Of a stretch of 64,000 nucleotides of DNA, positions 11,605 to 23,234 are shown piece after piece; position 1 is the first letter of the stretch, and every line of letters starts with the position of its first letter. Under the pieces are notes generated by a model. The model had not been told where the DNA came from and ran no database searches. It was given only the letters and a program-made list of their open reading frames with translations. The stretch is taken from assembly GCF_030247185.1 (NCBI RefSeq), contig NC_080571.1, forward strand, positions 164,873,047-164,937,046, in the 5' to 3' direction. This stretch comes from Malaya genurostris (Eukaryota; Arthropoda; Insecta; Diptera; Culicidae). The position numbers and the translations under genes were made by a program.

Positions 11605-12988
11605 ATTGGAAAATTCCATCATTACCAGGAACCTTCATGATTTTAAGTTTCCTAATAATTGATTTAATTTCATCAAAATTCGTCTCAATAATGTCATCTT
11701 GTGATAACACTTGGGTTGAAATATGATCATATTTCAGTGAGACTTCATTTTCAATAGGATTCACAACGTTCAAATTAAAATTGTGCACACTCTCGAACTG
11801 CTGAGCAAGTTTTTGAGCTTTTTCGCTATTTGTAAGAAGTATTTGATTTCCTTCCTTGAGAGCAGGAATTGGTTTCTGAGGTTTCTTAAGAACCTTAGAA
11901 AGTATCCAGAAAGGTTTAGAATGTGGTTTAATTTGTTCAACTTCTTTAGCGAAATTTTCATTTCGCAAAAGAGTAAATCTATGTTTAATTTCTTTTTGTA
12001 AATCCTTAACTATGTTTTTCATAGCAGGATCACGAGAACGTTGATATTGTCGTCGACGAACATTCTTCAACCGAATGAGCAGTTGAAGATTGTCATCGAT
12101 GATAGGAGAATTTAATTTAGTTTGAGCTTTGGGAACTGAAAGATTTCTAGCTTCGATAATATAATGATTCAAATTATCAATTGCTGTGTCGATGTCCGCC
12201 GAATTTTCTAAAATAGTTCCATAATCCACATGATTTTCAATGTGAGATCTGTAATTAAAACAATTAGCTCTGTGATAGTTGCATATAGAACTAAATGGAT
12301 CAATTATAGCTTCGTTGGAAAGTCTGAATGTTACAGGAAGGTGATCGGAGTCAAGGTCAGCATGTGTAATCGGTTCACTACAAATGTGACTTTGATCTGT
12401 TAGAACCAGATCAATTGTAGACGGGTTTTTCACGGAAGAGAAACAAGTCGGATTACTGGGATGAAGAACTGTGAAGTAACCAGCTGAGAGTTGATTATGA
12501 AGTATTTTACCATTACTGTTATTTTGCCTTCAATTCCACTGGACATGCTTAGCATTTAAGTCCCCTATTACGAAAAATTTCGGTCGATATCTTATGAGTT
12601 TTTGCAAATCGCCTTTAAAGAAATTTAATTATTCGCCGGTGCATTGGAATGGCAAATATGTTCCAGCGATGAAATAAATTCCATGAATGGTTTCAACTTC
12701 GATTCCCAAGCTTTCAATAACTTTAGTATTGAAAGAAGGTAAAATTGTATGTTTAATTTGCTGTTGGACAAAAATGGCAACTCCACCACCCATTCCAGTA
12801 AACCTGTCAAATCGATGAACCACATAATGCGGATTATTTTTCAATTTGACATATGGTTTAAGGAAAGTTTCTGTCACAACGGCAATATGAATTTTGTGAT
12901 CTTTAAAAAAAATACAAAATTCATCTTCACTCGATTTCAAAGATCGAGCATTCCAATTTAAAATATTCAAATAATTGTTTAACATCAC
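11605..12988 (-). pseudogene. Jockey ORF2 (copy C): endonuclease and N-terminal RT
   Basis: The start is MMLNNYLNILNWNARSL, an APE endonuclease beginning, with VVTETFLKP (catalytic Glu) and GGGVAIFV. The frame stops near 12629 and resumes at 12433 with the SDHLPVTF motif, then the EN-RT linker, and RT block MKVPGNDGIF. Codons between are split by stops in all copies (12540-12630 here), so the defect predates the copies or reflects a shared source. Homologous regions lie at 28655-30378 and 50106-51594. Confidence 0.8.
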
Positions 12989-12999
12989 TGTTAAATTTA

Positions 13000-14135
13000 A
13001 AATTCATTATAATATTATTTGCAAATTGCCATCCGATTTCAAATGCTTCAAAAAGTGATGAAGTCGAATTCATTCGGATTATCATTTGAAAAAGTTGATC
13101 TTGTGGGTAGATCATTTTATTTTCAGTTATATCGCCTAAATCAACTTAATTTAAAGAAGCGAATGGCATTGAAGTTGATTTGACTTGTTGTCTAAACGAA
13201 CGAGCGTTTAAATTTTTTTTCCTGACAGGACAATTCAAAATTTACCAGTGGTCTCAGTGGTCATCATTGAACAAACGTCTTTCGAATGCGATTAACCACA
13301 ATTCAAACTTCGTATATATGACAATTTTTGGTTCCATGGCCGAAGCCTTGGCAACGACGACATTGCGTTAAGTTTTCAATACGATTATGCCGTTTATAAT
13401 ATTCCCAATGAATTTTAATGTGGAAAATGAAACGTACTTTTTGTAAAGTTTTCAAGTTGTTTACATCACTTCGATTGAAGTTATTAGTTAAAGTTCATGG
13501 GAAATTCCAGAGCGTGGTTTAGAAGTACCATTCGCTCTTTTCTTCATAAGTATTACTTGGGAAGGGGCAAAACCAAGCACTTCTTTTAGTTCATTTTTAA
13601 TTTCATCAGTACTTTGATCATTTAATAAGCCTTTCAAGACAGCCTTGAAGGGTCTGTCTGATTTTATATCATAGGAATAAAATTTATGAAGTTTCTCGGA
13701 CGAATGCCGAATAAGACGTTCGTAATCTTCCAATCCATCAACCAAGACTCGACATTCTCCTCTTCGTCCGTTTTGAAATTAGACTTTTACTTCCGGGAGA
13801 AAAGTAGAAAGCTCAGTACGGAATGCTTTGAAGTCGGAAATCATCACCGTCACTGGTTGCATAGATTGTTGTTTCTTCCCAGCGTCCATTTTGGGAATTT
13901 TTGATGAATTTTCTTCTATGTCGCTACAATTGGATTCAGGAAGAATCTCGTAAATATTGTTAGATGGCATAGAATCAACGGAAGGGAAATCCGTCCGTTG
14001 TCTTTTATTTTTACATTCAGATTCTATAAGATCGTGAATGTTATTAGAAAAATGATGAATAACGGATTGTGATTTATTCCGTATTGAATTATTTTTAGCC
14101 TTTGGCTTGTTGCCCTTCCGGTTGGACGCAATCAT
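13000..14135 (-). pseudogene. Jockey ORF1 (copy C), frameshifted
   Basis: The start MIASNRKGNKPKAKNNSIRN is basic, then there is a Ser/Asp-rich stretch, then the VTVMISDFKAFRTELSTFLP core (RRM-like/PRE_C2HC-type region of Jockey ORF1). The frame shifts near 13745-13779 and the C-terminal zinc-knuckle region (about 13240-13480) is fragmented. Copies A and B carry the same protein with fewer breaks. It would encode the RNA-binding ORF1p. Confidence 0.8.
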
Positions 14136-14205
14136 TTTTGAAATGAATGAAATTTGAAATTAAGTTAACTAGGCTAAATTAATTCTCGATTAGACTCCTA
14201 GTTTG

Positions 14206-14464
14206 GAAAAGTCTTGATATAGACTGATTTTGTGGTAGTCTTAATAAAGACTGATTGGTTCGAAGAATAGTTCTTTGAATAGCTAGCCTTAAAAAGGCTG
14301 ATCAATTTCTTAGTCACTCTAATATCACTCTTTGTATCACTTAGTCACTCTTTGTATCACTTAGTTACTCTAATATCACTCTTTGAATAGCCTTGAGAAT
14401 GGCTGAATAATTGTTAGTCTTTAAAAAGACTGTTAGTGATTCAGGTAGCCTTGAAAAAGACTGA
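14206..14464 (-). promoter_or_regulatory. Array of six short hairpins in Jockey 5' leader
   Basis: Six 15-16-nt inverted repeats of the form agYctt-n4-aagRct lie at 14210-14225, 14237-14252, 14285-14299, 14389-14404, 14416-14431 and 14447-14462. Tandem copies of a tcactctaatatcactcttt-like unit lie between the third and fourth. In element sense several carry TCAGTC, the same hexamer found at the element start. Matching shorter arrays occur at 32723-32901 and 53128-53306. Confidence 0.7.
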
Positions 14465-14525
14465 AGCCTTGAATCAATGAAACTCTAGGTAGCCAGAAAA
14501 AATTTACAGGAGCCAAGAGCTATAC

Positions 14526-14560
14526 GCGTGCGGTGCGAACGACTGTTCAACACCGACTGA
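14526..14560 (-). promoter_or_regulatory. Jockey internal promoter: Inr and DPE (copy C)
   Basis: On the minus strand TCAGTC (14560-14555) matches the insect initiator TCAKTY. Taking the A at 14558 as +1, bases +28 to +33 (14531-14526) read GCACGC, which fits the DPE consensus DSWYVY at the required spacing. Jockey-type elements are known to use downstream promoters of this kind. The sequence diverges from copy A just outside this point, so it is the element's 5' end. Confidence 0.65.
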
Positions 14561-14564
14561 AAGT

Positions 14565-14963
14565 TGAATGGTTCATTTTTCCTACCATTTGCTGAGCATC
14601 TGTTCCCGGAACAAGACATACGAGAGCAACATCGAGGACCTGTCGTCTCACTGTTTCCCGTTCTGCGTACAGGAAAGGAATTCTAACAAAGGGGCTGTCC
14701 ATACACCGCTGCCAGTAGCAGGTATAAAATGAAATGTGATGTGAGAAATAGTGTCATTTAAGTTAAAGCAGCTACTCTGAACGTACGAGACACCGTTAAC
14801 ACGATGGCACCGAAAACCGGCAGCAAAAAAGTCCGGCAAGCAAAGCCCATTCAAAAAGCACTTTTTAGTGCTAAAGATAATATTAAAGAACTAGTTGAAT
14901 TTAGTCGCTTTCCTACCATTTTCCGAGCAAATGTTGCCGAAACAAGACACACACGAGAAGTTT
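14565..14963 (+). pseudogene. Histone H2B-like promoter and 5' coding fragment 1
   Basis: A TATA-like gtataaaa at about 14720 is followed about 75 bp later by an ATG at 14804 opening a 53-codon frame that begins MAPKTGSKKVRQAKPIQKA. The first dozen residues resemble the N-terminal tail of insect H2B (MAPKTSGKAAKK-like); the rest does not resemble H2B, and the globular domain is absent. It appears to be a captured or decayed histone 5' end. A second version lies at 15880-16156. The H2B assignment rests on a short lysine-rich stretch. Confidence 0.4.
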
Positions 14964-15394
14964 AGATAATTTGCACCGTCACTAACACATTCAATTACGA
15001 ACGGCAATGCGAAAGTGGAAGTGATGATGTTGAACACATCTTTATACTTGTATACAAATATGTTGTGCGAAACAGAGTTGCCACGTATACAGATCAATAT
15101 GTATTTTTGTCGTGAATTCTAAAAAAATTCATGGGGCGCTTTTTGATCGTGATATCTAACACATTCAATTACGACAGTAACGCTGTCTCGCAATACGAAA
15201 AAGAAAATTTTGATTTAGAACCAACTTTATACTATTATGGGTGTCGTCTCGAAGTATGCCGTGCGAAACAAGGTTGCCACATATACAGATTGATCTGTAT
15301 TTTACTTCTCCTGAACAATACAGACTTAAATGTTGCGAAAGGAAAAAATTTCTTAACACCGTAGTGTACCCTCTAAGAGAGAAAGAGATATAAG

Positions 15395-15870
15395 TTTTGT
15401 CGTGAATACGACTTACTTTACTATGGGGAGTTTTTTCAAAATTTACCCTCAGAGAGAGTGATAAGTTTTTGATCGTGAATATCTCCGTGAATCAACATAA
15501 TTTTTGCTACATGCCATCGGAAATATGATCACAATTTTATGATAAAATTTTCAGTTGTGTGACATAATCTCAAATAGTTCAATATTGAACTTTTCTGAAA
15601 TGTTTGGTATAAACGAGTATCAAAGAGGATAATTCATAGGGCGCGTTTGCCTTTCTCGTATTTTGAAAGTTCATAGCTGAGTGATCTGTGGAAGGATTTA
15701 TATAATCTAACTACTAGAATCTAGAATCGAAAATTTTCAACTTGAACGTGTATTGCCACAACATTGAAATTTTTCAATAGTACACTATTGAAAAACCTGT
15801 TTGATTTAACCTATGACAGAACCAGCCAATCAGAATGCGAGATGTCTGCATCCATACAACAGCATCCATA
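15395..15870. mobile_element. TIR-like element fragment
   Basis: The sequence aligns with 22061-22500: the terminal gtcgtgaatacgacttac module, an internal run about the frame tatgatcacaattttatgat, a tttatataatctaact segment and a CCAAT-type box (ccagccaatcagaatgcg) at about 15823. It stops where the H2B-like block begins, so it is one end of the family only. Confidence 0.65.
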
Positions 15871-15879
15871 TAAAAGTTG

Positions 15880-16156
15880 AATGGTTCATTTTTTCTACCA
15901 TTTGCTGAGCAACTGTTCCCGAAACAAGACACACGAGAGCAACATCGAGGTCCTATCGTCTCACTGATTCCCGTTCTGCGAACAGGAAAAGGAATTTTGT
16001 AAAAGGGACTGACCGAACACCACTGCCAGTAGTGTGATGTGAGAAATAGCGTCATTTAAGTTAAAGCAGCTACTCTGAACGCACGAGACACCGTCAGCAT
16101 GATGCAACCGAAATCCGGTAGAAAAGCAGCCAAAAAGTCCTGCAAGGCTCAGTGCT
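15880..16156 (+). pseudogene. Histone H2B-like promoter and 5' coding fragment 2
   Basis: This is the second copy of the H2B-like block. The ATG at about 16102 opens MQPKSGRKAAKKSCKAQ followed by a stop, which is closer to the H2B tail (KAAKKxxKAQ) than the first copy. The upstream leader (cattt-aagttaaagcagctactctgaacg) matches the first copy, but the TATA segment is deleted. It is non-functional. Confidence 0.45.
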
Positions 16157-16440
16157 AAAGATCATCCTAAGAACTAGTTGAATTTTGTCGCTTTCCTACC
16201 ATTTTCTGAGGAACTGTTACCGAAACAAGACACACACGAGAACCATCTCAGATCTCAATATTCCCTTCCAAAGGATTCATCAAGATGCAACTTAAAATAA
16301 TTTGCACCGTTACTAACACATTCAATCACGAACGGCAATGCGAAAGTAATGATGTTGAACACATCTTTATACTAGTATGGGGTCGTGTGAAAATATGCTA
16401 TGCGAAACAGGGTTGCCATAAATACAGGTTAAGCCGTATT

Positions 16441-16720
<280 letters not shown>

Positions 16721-16743
16721 GTGATATCTACGTACCTTCTCGG

Positions 16744-17745
16744 ATGGTGGAGATCGACGGTGTGGTCCGCGAAGAAAGTTTAACTGTCGAAGATCTGTTG
16801 AAGGATGGGATTGGCCGCTTCAAAAATCCCGACCTTCAACCAGTGAAGATATTGGAGTGCAAGCAATTGCACTCTAAATCGACACAAGATGGAAAGTATC
16901 ATCCATCAAACTCTTTGCGTGTGACCTTCGCCGGTTCTGCACTTCCGAATTACGTTGTAGTGGGAGGGGTTCGTCTACCTGTTCGGTTGTATGTACCGAA
17001 AGTAATGCACTGCTCAAACTGCAAACAGATGGGACATACGGCTTAAGTCTGTTGTAACAAACCACGATGTGGTAAATGTGGTGAGGGACACAGAGATGAC
17101 TCCTGCAGGAAGTCAATCGAAAAGTGTATTTACTGTGGTGAGAATCCGCATGCTCTTTTTGAGTGCTTTAAATATAAGCAACGCGAGGAAAAGCTCAAGC
17201 GAACCGTGAGAGAGCATTCCAAACGAACTTACGCGGAAATCCTCAAACGAGTTACTCCACATATCTCTGACAACCCATTCGCTTTTCTGTCGACTGACGC
17301 TGATGTTTCAAATGACCCCGACGAAGGACCTTCTTCTGTTCAGCTAGGAACAAACAGGAAACGACCAATTATGTCCTCTCCTAAGCTTCCTCGCAAAGGT
17401 CTAAAAATACTAGAAACTAAAATATTAAAACGGAACCAAAACAACAATGTCACAGAGCTGAAGCCAATACCTCCTGGATTTCGAAAATCGAATTACAACC
17501 AGGAATTTCCAGCACTTCCAGGGACACTGAAAAACCCAAGTGATCCCAAAACACAACCACAAAACCCGACAAACGTTGGATTACTGAAACTCTCTGATAT
17601 CGTGGACTGGATATTAACAGCCTTCAATATAACTGATCCTCTTAAAAGTATTCTAACGGCTTTATTACCAACAGTAAGAACATTTTTAAAACAGTTGACT
17701 GAAGAATGGCCCCTCCTTGCAGCGATCGTATCTATCGATGACTGA
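16744..17745 (+). pseudogene. I-element ORF1p (Gag-like), 5'-truncated
   Basis: The first part (100 codons) carries VVEIDGVVREESLTVEDLL, the LPVRLYVPKVMHCSNCKQMG segment and the first zinc-knuckle Cys residues. A stop at 17044 interrupts the knuckle. Past it, CGKCGEGHRDDSC and CIYCGENPHALFEC encode two further CCHC-type knuckles, and 17206-17745 is open to the natural end (IVDWILTAFNITDPLKSILT). ORF1p of this clade coats the element RNA. The last codons overlap the ORF2 ATG by 8 nt (ATG at 17738, ORF1 stop at 17743-17745), an arrangement suited to reinitiation. Confidence 0.85.
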
Positions 17746-20700
17746 AATACCTACAGAAATCGAGAATATGATCACTATACTCCAGTGGAATTGCAGAAGT
17801 ATCATCCCAAAATTAGATTCTTTTCAAATTTTTGATAAATTCGCGTAACTGCGACGTATTTTCATTGTGTGAAACATGGCTCACTTCAAATATAAACTTT
17901 GACTTCCACAATTTCAACATTATACGCCTGGATCGAGGAGACTCCTATGGAGGGGTTCTTTTAGGGATCAAAAAGTGCTATTCATTTTATCGAATTAACC
18001 TCCCATTGATCCCGGGCATTGAAGTTGTTGCTTGTCAAATCAGAATTAGAGGCAAAGGTCTTTGTATAGCTTCTATCTACATACCTCCCAGAGTCTCGAT
18101 AGGGCATCGACGACTTGCAGACATCATGGAGCTTCTTCCCACTCCGCGGTTAGTTTTAGGAGACTTTAACTCGCATGATACGGGGTGGGGCTGCCTATAT
18201 GATGATAACCGTTCTTCGTTAATGTATGATCTGTGCGACAACTTCAATATTACAATTTTAAATACGGGTGAAATGATACGCAATCCAAGACCGCCAGCCC
18301 GCTCTAGTGCGCTGGACTTATCCCTTTGCTCGACATCACTACAGCTAGATTGCAAGTGGAAGGTAATTCCAGATCCCCACGGTAGTGATCACTTGCCGAT
18401 TTTGGTTTCAATATCCACTGGAGCACAAACACCGACATCAGTCGATATGACATATGATCTCACGAAAAACATCGACTGGAATTCCTACTCGACCGCGGTA
18501 TCCCAAGCTCTTGAAACGAAACAACCAGATTCGCTTGAAGAAGAATACAAATCCCTAGCTGACTTGATCCTCAACGCCGCGATTCAAGCCTAGACCAAAC
18601 GAATACCCAAAACTACAATCACTACGGGACCTTCAACCCCATGGTGGGATAAAGAGTGCTCGGAAATAAATAAAACAAAATCATCCGCGTATAAAAAATT
18701 CGGGAACAGTGGCAAGCGCGAAGACTACGAAAAATATGCATCATTAGAAAAGACCATGAAAAATCTGATTAAAGCAAAAAAAAGGTTACTGGCGTCGGTT
18801 CGTCAATGGCCTATCTAGGGAAACATCGATGACCACTCTGTGGAATACAGCCCGTTGTATGAGAAATGCAACCACTAATAACGAATCCGTAAAATATTCA
18901 AATCGCTGGATATTTGACTTCGCCAAGAAAGATTGCCCGGATTTTGTTCGGGAATCGAATACCTATCGCGTCGCGTCCTCTCGATGCACTGAAAACGATA
19001 CCCCCTTTACGATGACGGAGTTTTCTCTTGCCCTCTTATCGTGCAACAACAATGCCCCAGGGCGTAATAAAATTAAATTCAACTTGCTTAAAAATCTTCC
19101 CGATATCGCGAAAAAACGTCTGTTGAACTTGTTCAACAAGTTCGTCGAACAGAACTTTGTTCCTCAAGACTGGAGACAAGTGAGGGTTATCGCTATTCAG
19201 AAACCGGACAAACCAGTCTCCAACCACAACTCGTATCGGCCAATTGCAATGCTTTCCTCTATTAGGAAACTGCTGGAAAAAATGATTCTGTTTCGTCTCG
19301 ATGAATGGATGGAAACAAGTGGCTTGCTTTCAGATACACAATTTGGCTTCCGTAAAGGCAAAGGAACGAACGATTGCCTTGCGCTGCTTTCTACAAAAAT
19401 TCAAATGGCATTCGCTCACAAGAAGCAAATGGCATAAGTATTCTTGGACATAAAGGGGGCTTTTGATTCAGTTTCCATAAAAATTCTCTCGGAGAAGCTG
19501 CACAAGCATGGTCTTTCCCCACTTTTCAACAGTTTTTTGCACAACTTATTATCGGAAAAGCACATGTTTTTTACACATGAAGACTTGACGACCTCACGAA
19601 TTAGTTACATGGGCCTTCCCCAGGGCTCATGCCTCAGCCCCCTTCTTTATAACTTTTACGTCAGTGACATCGATGAATGTCTTGAAAATTCTTGCACGTT
19701 AAGGCAACTTGCAGATGATGGCGTGGTGTCTATTATAGGATCCAAGTCTACCGACCTGCAAGGAACATTACAAACTACCTTAGACACTTTGTCTACATTG
19801 GCTCTAAAGCTGGGTATCGAATTCTTCACGGAGAAAACAGAGTTGGTAGTATTTTCCAGGAAGCGTGAACCTGCACAACTACAGCTTCAACTAATGGGTC
19901 AAACCATAGCTCAGGCCTTCACATTCAAATACCTCGGAGTCTGGTTCGATTCCAAAGGTACCTGGGGATGTCACATTAGGTATCTGAAACGAAAATGCCA
20001 AAAAAGAATCAACTTTCTACGTACAGTGACCGGGACTTGGTGGGGAGCTCACCCAACAGATCTTATAAGGCTGTACCAAACAACGATATTGTCAGTGATG
20101 GAGTATGGATGTTTCTGTTTCCGTACAGCCGCGAAAATACACTTTATCAAGCTGGAGAGAGTCCAGTATCATTGCTTGCGTATAGCCTTGGGTTGTATGC
20201 AGTCGACTCATACGGGGAGTCTCGAGGTACTGGCGGGAATTCTCCCGTTGAAAAACCGTTTGTGGGGTCTCTCATATCGACAACTCATTCGATGTAGCGT
20301 CTTAAACCCGTTGGTTATCGATAACTTTGAACGGCTAGTCGAGCTTAATTCTCAGACCCGATTTATGACATTGTACTTTGATTTCATGTCACGTAACAAT
20401 AATTCTTCTTCCTACCATCCTCACAGGGTTCGTTTCTATGATACTTCTAATTCTACGGTGTTTTTCGACACATCCATGAAAAAAGATATTAATGGAATCC
20501 CGGATCACGTATGCCCTCAAGTGATCCCAAATATTTTTAATGACAAATTTAGAGAAGTCGACTGTAATAAAATGTTTTACACTGACGGATCACATCTCGA
20601 CGGGTCCACTGGATTCGGTATTTTTAATGAAAACTTCACCGCCTCCTATAAACTCAGTGATCCGGCTTCGGTTTACGTCGCAGAACTAGCTGCAGTTCAG

Positions 20701-21422
20701 TATACCCTTGAGATCATTGAAACTTTGCCCACAGACCGCTACTTCATTGTATCGGACAGTCTCAGCTCTATCGAGGCTCTTCGCACAGTGAAGCCTGGAA
20801 AGTACTCGCCGTATTTCCTGGGGAAAATACGGAACAACTGAGTGCTTTATCTGAAAAATCATACCGGATTACCTTGGTTTGGGTCCCATCACATTGTTCC
20901 GTAAGGGGTAATGAGATGGCGGACTCACTGGCCAAGGGGGGCGCATTACAAGGTGAAACCTATGAAAGACCAATCTGCTTCAATGAATTTTTCAGTCGTT
21001 CTCGTCAAGAGGCACTCGTCAGCTGGCAAACCTCCTGGAATGATGGATATCTAGGACGGTGGTTACATTCTATTATACCGCAGGTATCGACGAAAGCTTG
21101 GTTCCGAGGGTTGGATGTGAACCGGGACTTTATTCGCACAATGTCAAGACTTATGTCCAACCACTCTTTGCTCAAAGCGCATCTTCATCGTGTTGGCCTT
21201 AGTGAGAGTAATCTTTGCGTTTGCGGAAACGGTTATCATGACATCGAGCATGTTGTTTGGGTGTGCTCCGAGTATTGCGACGTCAGACTCCAGCTAATTG
21301 ATTCCCTTCGGGCCCGAGGTAGACCACCTTATGTTCCAGTCCGTGACGTTTTGGCAGCCCGAGATCTCCTTTACATGACCTACCTCTATAACTTCCTCAA
21401 AGCTATAAACGTGCAAATCTAG
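17738..21422 (+). pseudogene. I-element ORF2: endonuclease, RT, RNase H
   Basis: Order of domains: APE endonuclease (ILQWNCRSI, FSLCETWLTS, LVLGDFNSHD, SDHLPILV; 17768-18420); linker PWWDKECSE; RT with SYRPIAMLSS, FLDIKGAFDSV (motif A), GLPQGSCLSPLLYNFYVSDID, catalytic LADDGVV; RNase H with FYTDGSHLDG, VAELAAVQYTLE, VSDSLSSIEAL and VWVPSHCSVRGNEMADSLAK; then a Cys/His segment CVCGNGYHDIEHVVWVC. Breaks: frame loss near 17846, stop near 18593, loss near 18800, in-frame TAA at 19435-19437 just before motif A, and a stop at 20839-20841 inside RNase H. The reading frame ends at 21422 (KAINVQI). Confidence 0.9.
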
Positions 21423-21845
21423 TTCCCTCTCTTTCTCTTTCTTTCTTCTACAATGGTCCTACCCCAAACGAACTGAACACTGGTCAAGCTGTATTGCTGG
21501 AAACCATCCATAAATGACACACCAACATCAAAGTACACCAACAAAGCATCCGAGTTTAGTATAGTCTCTTCCTCGTTACAATCTGGAGAACGTCGAGAAC
21601 CCGTAAATGCAAAGTGTGTTTAAAAGATGCAAGCTATTAATGAATGATTTGTAATATCAAAATATGTTCAAAATCAATACAGTATAGGTCCCACCCTCCT
21701 GACACTCCTTTACTAACTCTAGGGGAGCAGGTCGCCCCATGATATGGCTTCCACTCTTTTCCACCTAACAACAAGACAATCGGCCACGTTAATCTAACGC
21801 AAATGAGCCCAATAAAAATTTTATTATAAAAAAAAATTTGCAAAA
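21423..21845 (+). other. I-element 3' UTR
   Basis: This is noncoding sequence following the ORF2 stop, conserved in two further fragments (25290-25735, 39350-39735). It begins with a CT-rich tract and ends in aaaattttattataaaaaa. The conserved tail probably marks the recognition end for target-primed reverse transcription. Confidence 0.75.
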
Positions 21846-22030
21846 AAAATTTTGCTTCCATTGTTAGTCTCGGGACTTATTGATCTATGTGTTATATGTG
21901 TTTCTAAAAGCAAAACTAATGAAGGATATCTATCCTCTATAAGATTACGTATTGCGACATAATTAGAAGACAAACCGGCTATGTTCAGTCGTCAAGTCGT
22001 CAAAATTTCTGAGCGCCTCTCAACCATTAG
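21846..22030 (-). pseudogene. Non-LTR ORF2 endonuclease N-terminus (relic)
   Basis: On the minus strand an open stretch encodes LNIAGLSSNYVAIRNLIEDR followed by YPSLVLLLETHIT, which fits the start of an APE-type endonuclease (N near the start, catalytic ET in ETHIT). It abuts the I-element 3' end at about 21845. The matching ORF1 relic lies at 23975-24610, beyond the TIR-family element, so the two belong to one split element. The clade is unclear. Confidence 0.6.
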
Positions 22031-23234
22031 TTGCTATTCCATTGAAATTATGTTGTTCTTTTGTCGTGAATACGACTTACTTTATTATGGGGGGCCTTTT
22101 CAAAATTTACCCTCTGAGAGAGTTTTTGATTGTGAATATCTATTGTTGTATCTATCGAATCAACATAATTTTTGCTACATGCCATCGGAAATATGATCAC
22201 AATTTTATGATAAAATTTTTAGTTGTGTGACAAATTACAAATTTCAAATAGTTCAAAATTAAGCTTTTCTGAAATGTTTGGTATAAACGAGTATCAAAGA
22301 GGATAATTCATAAGGCGCGTTTGCCTTTCTCGTATTTTGAAAGCTCATAGCTGAGTGATCTGTGAAAGGATTTATATGATCTAACTACCAATACAATCGA
22401 AATTTTTCAACTTAAACGTGTATAGCAAAAGCATTGAAGTATTTCAATAGTACACTATAGAAAAACCTGTCTCATTTGACCCATGTCAATACCAGCCAAT
22501 CCGAACGCGTTCTGAGGAAGAGAACAAAATATCTGTTCCGAACAGTGTTTAATATCGTAGTGAGTTCCACAATTTGGTCCTTCTGAAAGGCAGGAATGAA
22601 TCCCGTACAGCATCCTGATAGTTTCTTTCAATGAAATGCAAATTCGAAATGAAATAATCGACATTAAAATTCTGTATGCCGCTATTTTTTATAGCCGTTA
22701 GGACCACCCATCAGTGAAAAAGCTACAAACGAAATCACATAAAAAGAAACCTCTTAACAAACATTGAATCAGTTTGGATTCTATCGCCATTGCGAGCAGA
22801 TATGTTTTGTATCGTCTGCACAGCTAGTTTCGCTTTCGACAAGAGCGATTAGGTCACAGCTGTCAGTCATTAGCATTAGTGAAAAAACAACGGTGGAGAG
22901 CATTACACAAAATCAGCCGTTCTAATGACTCTAAAACTTTTCTAAGGAACTATTAGGATTTGTTGTTCGCAAATCGACGATAATTATCCTCAGTGTAGTG
23001 CAAATCAAGAACAGTTAGATTTGTGCACTTTTCGCTGTGTGAAATTCACAGTAATCGAGATAAAGTGAAGCCTTCCTTTTTTTGCGAAAAATGTTCCAGA
23101 GTTTTATGTCGTAGAGAATTACGTAATTTGACCCTTCTGAATGCTGGAAACGAATCCCTACAGCATATTGATAGTTTCTTTCAAAAAATTATACTAATCC
23201 GAAATGAAATAATCGACATTAAAATTCTGTATGC

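Larger units (their letters stand above)
2640..11605 (+). mobile_element. I-clade (MosquI-like) non-LTR retrotransposon, copy 1, heavily rearranged
   Basis: Segments of one plus-strand I-type element can be followed in order by alignment to the better copy at 16744-21845: ORF1 N-terminus (2836 and again 3871), ORF1 C-terminus and endonuclease start (6452, repeated at 7765), reverse transcriptase N-terminal part (9084-9610) and a further RT piece (11397-11604). Three foreign blocks or duplications interrupt it: a CR1-like insertion (4438-6436), a 1313-bp tandem duplication, and a TIR element (about 9611-11396). The 5' boundary is uncertain; sequence from about 2640 looks like the leader of ORF1. 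The copy is dead. Confidence 0.75.
11605..14560 (-). mobile_element. Jockey-clade non-LTR element, copy C, lacking its 3' part
   Basis: Read on the minus strand it has a 5' leader (14560-14140) with an Inr-like start, ORF1 (14135 to about 13000), then ORF2 endonuclease and the first RT block (12988 to about 11605). It ends inside RT at the PGNDGIF motif and joins the I RT fragment. Losing the 3' end is opposite to the usual 5' truncation, which implies later deletion or recombination. Confidence 0.8.
14899..16440. repeat. Direct repeats of about 0.55 kb flanking TIR-family sequence
   Basis: The block about 14568-15120 recurs as about 15880-16430 (offset roughly 1.3 kb). Both include the H2B-like start and a downstream stretch with ccgaaacaagacacacacga and cacattcaat-acgaacggca. 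Between them is TIR-family sequence starting ttttgtcgtgaatacgac at about 15397. The divergence between the repeats is visible, so this is not a recent duplication. Confidence 0.65.
16741..21845 (+). mobile_element. I-clade (MosquI-like) element, copy 2, 5'-truncated
   Basis: Most of ORF1, all ORF2 domains and the 3' UTR are present in order on the plus strand. The 5' end of ORF1 and the leader are missing. The 3' UTR ends in a TTATTATAAAA-type tail near 21835. The combination of ORF1 with CCHC knuckles, an APE endonuclease, RT and a downstream RNase H is diagnostic of the I superclade. Confidence 0.85.

Noticed and set aside
22042..22230. Short plus-strand frames at the TIR element end
   Set aside because: They lie in the terminal inverted module and recur as noncoding in other copies.
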